From NCBI RefSeq assembly GCF_041260155.1, contig NC_091945.1:26346296-26410295 (forward strand): 64,000 nucleotides of DNA, in the 5' to 3' direction. Below, piece after piece: positions 36,161 to 48,196 of the stretch. The notes beneath the pieces are model-generated. The model saw only the letters and a list, made by a program, of their open reading frames with translations. It searched no databases and was not told the origin of the DNA. Numbering within the stretch: the stretch's first letter is position 1; each line of letters opens with the position of its first letter. This stretch comes from Ptychodera flava (taxonomy: Eukaryota > Hemichordata > Enteropneusta > Ptychoderidae). The position numbers and the translations under genes were made by a program.

Positions 36161-37519
36161 CCTCCCAACCAAGATCGAAAAGCGTCCTCGCTCGATCTAA
36201 AAATCAAAAATTAACAAAACATAAAAGAAACAAAACAAAAATCAAGAAAATACAAAACAAAAATCAACAAAGTCCAAAATCATAAAAATACAACAGAAAG
36301 TAATCAATGAATACACGTGTTACAAAACACTGAACTAGAGTTCACTGAAGTTGCAATCATCTCTCAGAGTTCGTAAGAGTTCGATGTATGTTCGCTTTTA
36401 AATTCAATGTTGTCAATACTCTCAAATGATGATACAAATTCAATATCACAGAGTCTGTTTGTAAACAATAACTACAGAGTCATTGATGATGTTTTCAGTG
36501 TAATTATCTCTCACACATACACGGATTATATTCACTTCTATCAGTCCACTGGCAAGCAGGTACTTACATAATAAGGGCAGTGCGTTAAGTCCGAAAATAC
36601 TCGTATTGTCACTACAATATTACACTTGTCCGTTTTCTTTTATCTTCGTCAATGTCCGTATAAACGTCGTAATCTACACAAAGCTCATCCAGCTGTCCTG
36701 TCTGCTCGGCAGACACATCTGTCGTCTCGCACAGATTCACGCGGCTCCTCGAATTACCTATCGGGCAACACCTCATCCGGGCCGGTTGCCAGTAATTCGC
36801 CTGGGTCGCAATTTCATCGGTTCTCGTCAAGGCACGTCTGCCGAGAACCGGCATTCACTGGGTGATCATCATTATTACACACGTCGTCATTTCCAGCACC
36901 CAAATTTGATACACATACAATAACATCGTCGTCGTCAGAAAATTCAAAATACATCTCCTCGGCATTACAAATTACCTTCGGGTCAACGCCTCCTGTGGCC
37001 AGTTGACAGTAATAAGCCTCTGCCGGAACGTCGGTCTTCGTCCACTACAGACCAGAACGTGGGCTGATGATCGTCTCCGCGCACTGGAATCATCACCCGG
37101 TTACTACTGCTACTGTCGTCTACTGCTACACGCGCCATAGTCGTCGTTGTCGTCGTTGACAATGTGAATTACATCAACAGTTCATTTACAGGTTCTCATT
37201 CATATGTCTCTTCGTAATAATCACAAATTCTAAGATTGTGCAATGTCCTTATTTCTGCTGCAATGAAACCATATCAGTTGTCAATTCCATCTAGTCAATG
37301 TTCTTCATCAAAAGATTCCATCCATTACAAAAGTTCAATCTGATCTCTGTCTTCGGGAATAGCACACAACAAACGGTAGAACAGCGAACAGCATACATAC
37401 CGATGAAGCAATAACGACGAAGGCTTCTGGCTTGAGTCGATCCCTTCCGCTGCTAACCAAATATGTCACGTCGAGCAGAAGGCGCTTGCTTGAGTCGATC
37501 CCACCGCTGCCACCAAATA
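36161..37519 (-). other. Interior of the LTR element
   Basis: Holds only short minus-strand frames (36612-36854, 37335-37601) with no recognised domain. Two internal stretches (about 36770-36870 and 36985-37090) are diverged copies of each other. The segment adjoining the 5' LTR is also duplicated (tgacatatttggt near 37462 and again at the LTR edge). Confidence 0.7.
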
Positions 37520-38086
37520 TGTCACGTAGCGTGGCTTGTGATGTGGCTATTATCGGTGCGTACACTGGCCGGGAAGAGTATAAGAGACGGCAACGATACA
37601 CAGGAATACTCTAAGTCGTAGTACTTTATTCAGCTGAGTAACTCTAGTTACACGGTAAACTTCTATGACCTACACTAGTCGTCAGGGTCACGGTTGAAAG
37701 TCGTCTCGGGGCGTCGTCGGTAAAGTGCCCGTAGACACAGTCCATCCACGGAGGGACGGTGTCCCCAAAGTTCTCCCAAAACGGTGTCTGATGTTCTCTC
37801 CCTAACACACTGAGATGCATAGTTTATATTGGCTTTCAGAAACTGCAAAGTCATGGGTCTATAATTAACTAAGAACAATCGGGTCTCAGGATCTGCAAAG
37901 TCATGCTCTTGGTTAAGTACAATGTCAAACAGGGGTAAAGGTCGTCCAGGCATTGATGATAACTTCAGGAGTTGAAACAATAAAAGGTCACGAAAACGAA
38001 CACGGGAGATAACGTGCAGGGTTACTGTCGGTCATTACAGTCAAATTCAAAGGTTAAATTCTAAGCATATGTATGGCTACGTCACA
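37520..38086 (-). repeat. 5' LTR (minus-sense) of the LTR element
   Basis: 567 bp with TG..CA ends. On the minus strand it has a TATAAA box and an AATAAA signal about 100 nt before its 3' end. It differs from the other LTR at five positions that I can see. Confidence 0.9.
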
Positions 38087-40127
38087 ATATGTTACGAGTA
38101 GGCCTCTTATACTAGGCAACCTGCACAACGAAAGTTAATCTAACGAGCATTTTCGGAAAAAATAAGTTTCGACAAGGAAAAAATAAAAATTGCCCCAAAA
38201 CATACTAATATGTATATTTCATCAAGATTTCATCAAATACGGCCAAGTTTTTTAGAAAATTAAGTTGGTATAAATTTTGTTACAAATAGGGTTGATTGTT
38301 ACAAATAGGGTTGACACGTCAACCCTATTTGTAACAATCAACCCAATTTGTAACAAAAGTTAACCCAATATAGGTTTAGTATGATTTCTGTCAGAAAACA
38401 AGATTTTTAACATTTTTGACCGAAATTGGGGAAAATTGCCCCGAAAAAACCTATCTGCACAACTTGACTATATCTTACGAATAGGCCTCTTATACTAGGC
38501 AACCTGCACAACGAAAGTTAATCTAACGAGCATTTTCGGAAAAAATGAGTTTCGACAAGGAAAAAATAAAAATTGCCCCAAAACATACTAATGTACATTC
38601 CATCAAGATTTCATCAAATACGGCCAAGTTTTGTAGAAAATTAGGTTTTGTTTCAAGTTGGTTAAATTTTGTTACAAATAGGGTTGATTGTTACAAATAG
38701 GGTTGACACGTCAACCCTATTTGTAACAATCAACCCAATTTGTAACAAAAGTTAACCCAATATAGATTTAGTATGATTTCGGTCAGAAAACAAGATTTTT
38801 AACATTTTTGACCGAAATTGATGAAAATTGCCCCGAAACAAACCTTTGGCATGTATCTGCACGACTTGATTATATCTTACGAGTAGGGCTCTTATCCCTA
38901 GGAACCTGCACAACGAAATTTAATCTCACGAGCATTTTCGGACAAATGAGTTTCAACAAGGAAAACAAAGAAAATTGCCCCCGAACATACTAATATGTAT
39001 ATTTCATCAAGATTTCATCAAATACGGCCAAATTTCTTTGAAATTTAGGTTTTGTTACAAATAGGGTTGATTGTTACAAATAGGGTTGACAGATGTCACA
39101 CCTATTTGTAACAATCAACCCAATTTGTAACAAAAGCAGTTTCGGAAAAATGAGTTTTGACAAGGAAAAAAAAAGAAAATTGCCCTCAAACATACAAATA
39201 TGCATATTTTATTAATATTTCAACATATATGGCAAAGTTTTTTTGAAAATTAAATTTTGTTACAAATAGGGTTGATTGTTACAAATAGGGGTGATACGTG
39301 TTACCCCTATTTGTAACAATCAACCCAATTTGTAACAAAAACAGTTTCGGAAAAATGAGTTTTGACAAGGAAAAAAAAGAAAATTGCCCTCAAACATACA
39401 AATATGCATATTTTATTAATATTTCAACATATATGGCAAAGTTTTTTTGAAAATTAAATTTTGTTACAAATAGGGTTGATTGTTACAAATAGGGGTAATA
39501 CACACCTCCGCATTCCAACCTTTGGCGTCGGACTGCACGGAGAGTTGATCAGTCTGAAAATCACAGGTTATATCTTCACTTATCATACTTACGTTGGCAT
39601 GCACTTTTAAGGTAGAATGCATCCATGGGACAGATATTCGGGCTCTCGAATTTTCCCAAGCCTTTTCTGAGTTGCAGTTTTGAAATTCAAAAATTTAATC
39701 TTTTTCTCATTGAATAAATTGAAGGATGGTGATCGTTTGAATTTTTAATACCGGTATATTCAAGGTATTCTGTTTCTCTGGTATCAAAATTTACGGTTCT
39801 AGGACAGTTACCACCCTGACAAATACCCTCTGGACAATCACCACCAGACATTTACCCAGCAGGCCAATTACCACCAACTATTTACCAACGACACATTTAC
39901 CCCAAAAGACATTTTCCTTCTGGATATTTACCCCAATACTATTTATAACGACAATATTGCTTTGTCGAAAATGTTGTCAAATGGGAAATGACAAAAAAGA
40001 AGGTTCCCGAACAACGGCGAAGACTGCGTTTGCATCTTTTCTAGCTCTGTCTCCTGCTACGTTTTGCTATGTCTGGCAAATGTTACCATACATTCTAATT
40101 TTAACCCTTTCTAACTTTTACCGTATG

Positions 40128-40195
40128 CCTATCAGGGAAGCGAACCCGGACGCCCGATACTAAAAACCCTCGAACCGCTATGCCACGAGTTGTCT
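40128..40195 (-). ncRNA. tRNA-like sequence (pseudo-tRNA or SINE head)
   Basis: The minus strand has an A-box-like TGGCATAGCGG and a B-box-like GGGTTCGCTTCC at suitable spacing. Stems are poorly complementary, so a working tRNA is unlikely. Confidence 0.3.
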
Positions 40196-40278
40196 GCGAC
40201 TGTCAGTTGAAATGTTAATCTTCAACTTGACACTGTATGTCTGACCATGCATTATATAATAAATGAATACTCTAAATG

Positions 40279-40335
40279 AATAATAATAATAACAATAATA
40301 ATAATGATTATTATTATTATTATTATTATTATTTA
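40279..40335. repeat. (AAT)n/(ATT)n self-complementary microsatellite
   Basis: An AAT run turns into ATT around 40308, so the two halves can pair. Confidence 0.9.
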
Positions 40336-41719
40336 TTTTAAAAACACACCACACATAAGTCTCAGTGCGCTTTACATCGATAAAAATCCTAGCAAAGCAA
40401 GAAAATAAACGTAAAGTGTAAAAACAATCAAATTCGGTACCAATGTACATGGTTAAAAATGAGGAAAATTTCTGCAGGGTAAAAACAGTAAAAGTAAAAT
40501 GATTAAAATTCTACCGAGTAAGCATCAGTAAACGTTAAAAATAAATCACGCATCAACGGTTACTGAAAAATAGTGACCCTTCCAATACATTAGGAACTAG
40601 TGCTTTAAAAAAGGCGAGTCTTTAAATCGCATTTATGAATGACATTAAAATGATAACTATATGGCGTTAACGGACTAAACTAGTGTCTCTATATTAACCA
40701 TTTTATTGCCTTACCCTAAACCTAACTTTGACCCTAACATTAGGCAACTAATAATATTGTCTCTTTTGCCATTTTTGACTTTTTTTAGTCAAAACCGGGT
40801 TGCATCGAAAGTTACACACATCTTCAGTTTCATGTTTGACAGGTAGAATGTGTGTTAGATGTTTCATAAAATATTTACCAATGCCTTCATCACCAACATG
40901 TAAAATAAGCTCCATAAGGCTGTTTGAATCATAGACAGTGTCTATGCTATGTCAAAACAAAGTTGAAACTGTTTGAATATAAAGATAACGAATCAGACGT
41001 TCTTTTAAAATTAATTTTTAAGAGAGGGGGTAATTGTCCGGGGGGTAAATGATAGGTGGCAAATGTCCGGGGACTAAATGTCCGGAGGGGGGGGGGTAAC
41101 TGCCCTGTTACCAAATTTACATGGTGACCCCTGATTTTTATACTTGATTTTGCAGAGAACGCTTGAACGTTTCCTTGAAGAAAGTTTTGGGCAAAAGTTT
41201 AAGTCTCTCAGTTTCGAGGCACATACTACCTTGAACCAATTGTTCTCCGTCTCGATGTAGTGCGTCATTCATAATCAACATATCTGACGATAGAAAGACT
41301 GAACAACGTGCTGTACAGCGCCACCTGTGGCCATTACGTCTTTCGCCTTTCAGATTACAGGTTCAAATATCAATTTCAAATATTTACACCGCTACAATTT
41401 GTATCGGGTCAAGTGAAAGATCAAGATACGAGTTACAGAGAAAAAAATGTTTCATCGGTATGTGTAATTGTCATTTACAGTTATCTTTCGGTAGCAACAT
41501 GTGAATGCGGTTTTAGTTCAATCGACATAAGGAACCTATCCACAGTAGAAGTGATTGCCTGCCCTCGGATCACTTGTGAACTTTGTTCACATTGTAGCTT
41601 CAAAGAGTCGTTCGCGTAAGAGCATACACACACAGAGCGACTGTTATCTTACTTATAACAGAAATAAATGTATTTATAATACGAATAATATGAGTAAGGA
41701 AATAATGGGAACCGCTGAC

Positions 41720-41822
<103 letters not shown>

Positions 41823-42225
41823 AAAACTATCTACTGTTGATTGACCAATCAGAGTGCTCAATTCAGGGTGTTTTATTTACTCATAAAGCCTTGGTCACCA
41901 AATTCCAGAAACGAATGACAGCGCCGTAGTAAAGTACTGTCCAATCAAAAGTGAACATGTCATATTCTGTAGACATCTGGTACATTTTAATATTCAAATT
42001 TGGTAACACAGCGGAAACCAGCTGCAACACAAAATCTGCTCTGCCCTAGGGCATTTATATAATGTGCCCTAGGGCATTTATAGGATGTTCCATTACATTG
42101 GAAGGCTATTTCACAAATAAAAGTTTTAATTCATATCCTAAACATGTTACATTGACAAAGGGGACGGTTGACGTAAACACATTAAAAACGAAAATATATC
42201 AGTTAGGGGCGATAGTTTTTAAGTC

Positions 42226-42369
42226 GGATAAAACCCTCGTACTCGGGCTCTTCTGGTATATGAAGTCCAACCTACGATAAAATGTCTCGGCCTGCGGCCT
42301 CGACATTTTATCGTTGGGTTGGATTTATATACTTTATATACCAGAAGACCTTGTACTCGGGCTTTATCC
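42226..42369. repeat. 144-bp imperfect palindrome beside a TA repeat
   Basis: ggataaa..actcgggctcttctggtata at the left pairs with tataccagaag..actcggg..tttatcc at the right, around a GC-rich centre (ggcctgcggcc). Probably a small foldback element. Confidence 0.8.
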
Positions 42370-42395
42370 TATACATATATATATATTATATATAT

Positions 42396-42485
<90 letters not shown>
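42370..42485. repeat. (TA)n microsatellite
   Basis: A TA run of about 110 bp with interruptions near its left end, abutting the palindrome. Confidence 0.95.
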
Positions 42486-42489
<4 letters not shown>

Positions 42490-43144
42490 AGTGTCTCCTT
42501 CACACAACAAAACAAGAACAACTTTCCCAGTTGAAAAAGCAGCAATATGTTTAATATATCACGTTTCACCAGCGTCATTCTGTATTGATGAGGAAAGGAT
42601 AGCCAACGTTGACGTATCTTCCCCGATGTGAGGCGGTATTTTCCGCACGCTACGTTTAAGTAACTCGCTATTGTGGCGTGACCTCCGCACTTGCTCCAAG
42701 TCTTTGGGCTTAACCATGTCAGAAAAAAACTGAATTGCCTGAAAATTTGTTACGATTAATCGTAGCGCCAGAGAAGTGTACGCATTCAGATTGTTATGAT
42801 GCAGAAGCGAGCCCTAACTTTAGCCCGGAGAAAGCAAACATCCGAAACGGAGCAAAACATAATTTTAAAGATATTTTCATTTAACCGAAGTAGAATATCG
42901 TTTATGTCGAATTGTAAACCTTTTTTGGATTTAATCCCCCCCAAACAAAGAAACTCAAAGAAACATTTTCACCCGACATTGATCTTTGACGTGGTCCCTA
43001 AAGAACCGTCCCCGAATGCAGATGAAGTTCAAAGCGCGAGTTGGGAGCTTCAATCTCAATTCGATTTGTGATCATGGTATGCAAAAGCTGCAAGAGTACT
43101 TCAAGACAGCCCAATGGCTTCACATGTCACTACTAAACATGTCT

Positions 43145-43351
43145 TTCAGATTTTGAACCTTGATTTCGTGGCGAAGTTCGATGAAGAAGAAAAGACGAAA
43201 GGTTCATGATAATTTCAATGAGACGTGCTTGCCAAAACCCCTTTCCATGGCCCTGCAGAACCAGCAGTATGCTTACCTGCACTTTACTTTGCAAATTGCC
43301 AGGACAATAGTATCCATCATTGACGTCAGAGCGTTGGAGGAGGCGGAGTGA
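43145..43351 (+). CDS. Unidentified reading frame, possible exon
   Basis: Follows an acceptor-like gtctttcag at about 43141-43149 and ends in TGA. The second half (CLPKPLSMALQNQQYAYLHF, then a hydrophobic/acidic tail ending VRALEEAE) is more protein-like than neighbouring frames. No family recognised and no partner exon found. Confidence 0.15.
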
Positions 43352-44368
43352 AAAGCAGAAGATAATATGTGACATGTTTTTAACAGACTTAGTTCCTAAA
43401 GGCGTGTTGTTGTGAGTCATCCGTGTCATTATACGGTGATGTTCAAACTGTTGCAAAGGCTAAGTTGCAAATCCATTTTCAACAGAGCCTAAATATGTAG
43501 AAAACAAACATTATAAATGGCAGAGGGGAGTCGGTCAGGAAGAAAAAATGGGCGGGCGCCACGAAAAACAAAAGCAAGGGTAGTCAGGGGGCCTTGACAG
43601 TTCCAGGACAGATTTCTGAAGTTATGAAACGAAACAACTGTGTTCAATGACTGTTGATCATCACAGCTTGGGCTTTTTAACACTTCAATGCTGACTGTTA
43701 AAGAGTGGTGATGAGAAATGATAGCAACAGTTGACTGCTATCGGGTTACTAAAAAGGTAGACCATAATCTGGGAGGGGGAAGACGTTCAGGCAAATAAAT
43801 CAATTTTAACGTACATAGCTAATTTTATATTGATAATATTATAGTTTGCCTACAACATGTTGATGTCTCTTAATGACATTTCAATATAATCTTTGTAGAA
43901 CACTCATGCCGGAGGATTAGATTGAAGTCAATTGTCAAACATATACACATGAACTTAACTAAGGGAAACACATTGTTAACAGTCTGTGCCATAAACGACT
44001 GTGTAAAGTGAAATGACAGACCGTCGCGTCAGCCTTTTTTTTCTGCTGATGAGGAAATAAAATAAAAATAAAAATAAACGCAAAAATACGCGACGATGGT
44101 GCATGACACATTGCCGTATAAAACAGAACCGTAAACAAAATAATTGACACTAACATTTCATTCAGAACTGTACACATATGTCACTGTTATATTACGCTGT
44201 CAAAACTGTGCATTGCTGCACTAAAAGTCAAACCGCAAAACTGTTGCTATACAAAAATAATAAAGCAATTCTGCTGTGAATTTATGTATGCCTGCGTTGC
44301 TATGTTGTTATCATGTTTTTTTCCGTGTTCTAGTTGATTGAAGGAAAAATAAATTGAGAGTAAAAAAA

Positions 44369-44425
44369 CCGCGTCATCACATCATTGTTGAAATATATCT
44401 CCGCGTCATCACATCATTTTTGAAA
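44369..44425. repeat. Tandem duplication, ~33 bp x 2
   Basis: The block cgcgtcatcacatcattgtt..gaaatatatct occurs twice head to tail. Confidence 0.85.
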
Positions 44426-44499
44426 TATATCTAGGATGAGAAACAATCTTTTTTTTTGGCCTAATCACTATATTTTTAAAGCACAATGTATACCTGTTG

Positions 44500-44568
44500 C
44501 AATTTAACACCAAACTCAAGGCTATTGCATATCAATTTAACACCAAACTCAAGGCTATTGCATATCAA
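44500..44568. repeat. Tandem duplication, 36 bp x 2
   Basis: caatttaacaccaaactcaa..ggctattgcatat repeats exactly, a recent duplication. Confidence 0.9.
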
Positions 44569-44942
44569 GAACACACTGAAAAAATGTTGAATTACAAATT
44601 GACCATATTGTTATGTTGCCATGGTGTTAAATGAATTTGAGAGCTGAGTCTGTATGGCTTCCGAGATGTCCACTCCCAGCAGCTACAACACCCCTAATTA
44701 ACGTTATCGAACGTGTAGTTCGCCCTTGTAAAGTAATACATGTTAATTTGACACATACTGCCTAAAACCTCCGCCACGACAATGGTGCACAGAGCATCTT
44801 ACCGATAAATACAAGTCTACCTTTCTCAAAGTGAATTAAAATGTTCAGAACCTGTGTAAAAAGTTGTCAACAAAACTGAGAATAATGGGTTCCTCTATTA
44901 AATTGAACATTTAAAATTGCTTCTTTTGTATAGCAACGAAGA

Positions 44943-45036
44943 ATCTATCTATCTATCTATCTATTTATCTATCTATTTATCTATCTATATATACATCTAT
45001 CTATTTATCTATCTATAAGCCTATCTATCTAACAAA

Positions 45037-45104
<68 letters not shown>

Positions 45105-45105
45105 T
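44943..45105. repeat. (CTAT)n microsatellite
   Basis: Interrupted in its first half, pure in the second. Confidence 0.95.
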
Positions 45106-46485
45106 TATTTTATTCTTTACCGGTTAGTGGGAAGTATGGACATTCTGGGAAATTAAGCATTTTCGTACAAGATAAGCTTTTTTGTAAACATCACTCGTCA
45201 TGCTTGTAGCATTTAAATGTGAATTATTTGCATATTGAATATCTAATTTACATCCAACTAAAATAATGAGGACGGATACAGGTTACTTTATTACAGTCGT
45301 GTACAATTTGGGGGTTTTTTCATGATAGGGACCTATCTATTCCACAAAGAGCATTGTATGTCTGCTCTAAGCCGTATAAAATTTAAATTTTATTTTGATC
45401 GTCTTAAGTAGCATTATATATTGCCCTGCACGGAATTATAGTAAGAAACAGCTCATAATTTCTCTGCGTGTAAATTTCACAATTTATTTCCGCAGTGACA
45501 GTCATTACTTGTGCATTCAGTTGATGGTGTTCTTTCCTTTGCCCTTCCGCAGATTAAACCTATGGCAATGATCGAAGTCCAAATTGAGTTTACACGCACC
45601 CCCTTTCGCAAGAAATCTACTACTGCAATTTCATAAGGTAATTTTGAATGTTGTTCACAACGTTTGATGATATTCTTTATTGAGAACCATCAAGGCCATC
45701 CTATGATGAATGATACAGGCCACACAATGCAGTCAACACGGTCTTGTCGCTATATCGATGCGCGAACGTGACTGCTCTACGTTGTCTGACAGCGAATTCT
45801 ACACAGCGCAACTGCCTTAAGACGCCAAACAGGGAGATCACAGTTATTGCTGAAACCCTGATCAAGATGTCTGGGCATTATATATCGCAGGAGACATTTT
45901 ATTAATTTACCCGTGTCAGAAAAAGAACTGTCCTAATGGCATCTTGTTCCTATAATGTTCACATACTTGAAGAATGTTTACATACATCCGTTTGTCGAAA
46001 TCGTTATGCATGGTCAGGTTAATTTTATCATAATGTCACCTGGATATCCTAGTTGATATATTGTCAATGCACAGAGGTTTAGCTAGTAGATGAGACTTGC
46101 AATAACAGTTTTGTTACATTCATTGTATATGGAACCTCGCGCACTCTATAGGATTTCATAATAGTGATTCTATGATGACGTCGCGGGCCGCATAGCCTTC
46201 ACTTGTATGTTAGAGAACCGGAACTATTTTCAGCATGACAACTTTGGGAACGTTAATTTTTTTAGGTTTTACACATGAAACCCGGTTTCTAGAAAATAAT
46301 GCTTCAAAAATGGATAACACCGCATAACAGTAATTTAAATATATCAATGCGCCAATCGATGATGAAAATCAAGCTATTTTAGCGGATTTTCGTCTAACAT
46401 GGAAATAAAGCACACGATTGTCATAAGCAAATAAACCCAAACATATATTGATTGAAAACTATGTAAGAGAGGCATATAATAAACA

Positions 46486-46602
46486 TATTATAGCCCAAAC
46501 AAGGGATTAAGTACCCTCTGGGCAGGAGTCCATTTGCCCTCCTGACGTAGGGCGAATTGTCACCTACCCTCGGGCACATAGTCCCTTGTTTGGGCTATAA
46601 TA
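46486..46602. mobile_element. Miniature palindromic element
   Basis: 117 bp with perfect inverted ends (tattatagcccaaacaagg and one further pair) and further imperfect pairing inside. Sits in the part of copy A of the segmental duplication that copy B lacks. Confidence 0.75.
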
Positions 46603-47509
46603 TACAGGACTTGCAAGTTGACGCTGAAAGTTTTGATCTTCTTCATCGGGTCGTGCCATCAGATCTCTTGTTACAACCTGTCACAGTTTCTCAAAATTGA
46701 TGATTTTTTGCCGTTTTATGAGCGATGTTCAGCCTTCCTATTTCATTGTCCTCCATTCCATAAGACAATCACAAAAAAATAAGCATTGGTTTCAAATCTC
46801 TCTAAAAGGCTGTTATACTAGCATTCTCGTTTTTCTTCAGGAGGAAACGAAGAATCAGTAGAACCAGACACTCATGAGTTCAAAGGTTAAACTCTTTTTG
46901 CGCCCCATATTATCGCTGTTATGGCACGACACATACAGCGTCGCCATCTGTTGAGAACTTCACGAAATGCTATGACGCAAGCGATGGTCTGTATTCTTGA
47001 TGAACGAGATGGCACCAAAGCGAAAATTTCTATCTTCAGAAGTCTCTGTTTAAAAGCCATTTATCAACTTCATTATTTGATCAGTCTCATAATTTTGTAA
47101 ACGTCCCAGCATTAAGCATTTAAAATTCCGAAATCGGCCAAATTACGCAAGTATTAAAAATAGCTGAAAAAGTTGAGGAACAGGAGGAGGGGCGTATGGG
47201 AAAATATTGAGAAGAACTAGGCCTACCGAAAGGCAAACTTGATGAATCAAATATATATCCTCAAAAAAATTCCCGATGAGTTTATGCATCAAGGGAAATG
47301 ACCCCCCCCCCCCCCCCACCCGCCAAAAAACCAAAAAAAACTGTGGATGAAAGGTTAAGAATCCTAAATGTAACATACCTATCGATCACTTTATTCTGTC
47401 CAGGTTCTACCCATAGTCAACAGTCAATAGCAAATTTCGAAACTAAAAGAAATATATAAATTCAAACCTAGATGGAGTGCAAAAGTTTTAGTCTTTCATG
47501 TTTTAACGC

Positions 47510-47640
47510 CCATTCTACCTTAGGTAGACAGCGCCTCGATAAGAAAAGAGTATATGCTCAAACCTTCTTAAAGGAAACGTTCAACCATTTTTTTCCAGTT
47601 CAAGAATAAATATCAGGGAGTCATCGTACATAACTCCTTT
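47510..47640 (-). repeat. Fragment of MITE family A
   Basis: Contains GGTAGACAGCGCCTCG and the following TGCTCAAACCTTCTT..AAACGTTCAACCA block. Confidence 0.55.
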
Positions 47641-48196
47641 CAAATTATTTTCTCAGTATCTTCAGCATACGTAACAACTTCATCAGTTTTAGTTAATTCC
47701 TATAATGACACATGCCTGAGTGTGAAAGTTTGTTAGAGTGCATTAAACCATTAAATGACCATGAAACTTTCACTTTACGCACATGTTTTATAAGTCTTAT
47801 CTCTACGAAGTTTCATACCTAATTTGGTGCTTTCGTCGTTGATATGTAGTTTCGATTCAAAGTATCATTGGATATTCAAATTTTAGTAATAGGTTGACAC
47901 TGAATCATTATATGTTTATACTATCCATATAGGTATCGCAAATACATAAAATCTAATGCAGCTATCTCTGAGAATATCCGGTTTCTTGATGATTGCTTGT
48001 GTTCAAATTAACATCAATTATAATATAGCCTACACCAACTAGAAACTTATAATTGCTCGCTTGCAAACGAATCTATGTACCAGATTTGAATCTGATCACT
48101 GGCCTACCATAGCATTTCACTTTAACAAGCAATGTACGTCCAATACAAAGATAGCAAATGTCCGCTTTACTCGGTAGGACTACGTATTTAGCTTTC

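Larger units (their letters stand above)
35594..38086 (-). mobile_element. Non-autonomous LTR retrotransposon with 4-bp target duplication
   Basis: Two 567-bp direct repeats flank a 1359-bp interior. The insertion is bounded by ATAT at 35590-35593 and 38087-38090. The minus strand is the sense strand: the LTR begins TGTGACG and ends GTGACA, the 5' LTR is followed by a Ty3/gypsy-like primer-site region (TTTGGTGGCAGCGGTGGG), and a purine tract (GGTTGGGAGG) precedes the 3' LTR. The interior is too short for gag-pol and shows no protease, reverse transcriptase or integrase motif. Confidence 0.9.
30194..39501. mobile_element. Giant inverted-repeat (foldback) element with modular arms
   Basis: Both ends read GTATTACCCCTATTTGTAAC inward and stay homologous in inverted order for hundreds of bases. 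The left arm (30194-~32340) and right arm (~34230-39501) are arrays of ~390-bp modules in opposite orientation. Each module is itself ended by inverted repeats based on TCAACCCTATTTGTAACAAT. The core (32340-34230) is non-repetitive and holds decayed coding relics. Without the later LTR-element insertion the element is about 6.8 kb. TA occurs at both edges and could be the target, but the flanking duplication is not certain. Confidence 0.8.
34230..39501 (+). repeat. Right arm array of ~390-bp modules, split by an LTR element
   Basis: The same module in the opposite orientation, with palindromic junctions near 34640, 35035, 35427, 38320, 38711, 39092 and 39297. It is interrupted at 35594-38086 by an LTR retrotransposon; the module reads through when the insertion is ignored. 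Confidence 0.88.
39800..41106. mobile_element. Element nested in the MITE, with GGACA.TTACC-type inverted ends
   Basis: The left end carries repeated ggacarttaccacc-like motifs (39802-39940). The right end carries their complement (ggtaattgtccgggg and kin, 41025-41100). A near-repeat of host sequence (caaaatttac / caaatttac) borders both sides, a probable target duplication. The interior contains an AAT microsatellite and a tRNA-like stretch, but no coding region. Confidence 0.6.
39607..41233 (+). mobile_element. MITE family A copy split by a 1.3-kb insertion
   Basis: The left half (39607-~39797) begins TTAAGGTAGAATGC. The right half (~41107-41233) resumes at AAATTTACATGGTGACCCCT and ends CATACTACCTTGA. 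The interior belongs to a different element. Confidence 0.75.

Noticed and set aside
29588..39520. Regular repeats at first suggestive of a CRISPR-like array
   Set aside because: Units are ~390 bp with conserved interiors and palindromic ends in a eukaryotic context; no short repeats with unique spacers.
42796..43071. 91-codon plus-strand frame
   Set aside because: Somewhat protein-like tail, but no homology, no splice signals and no partner exons.
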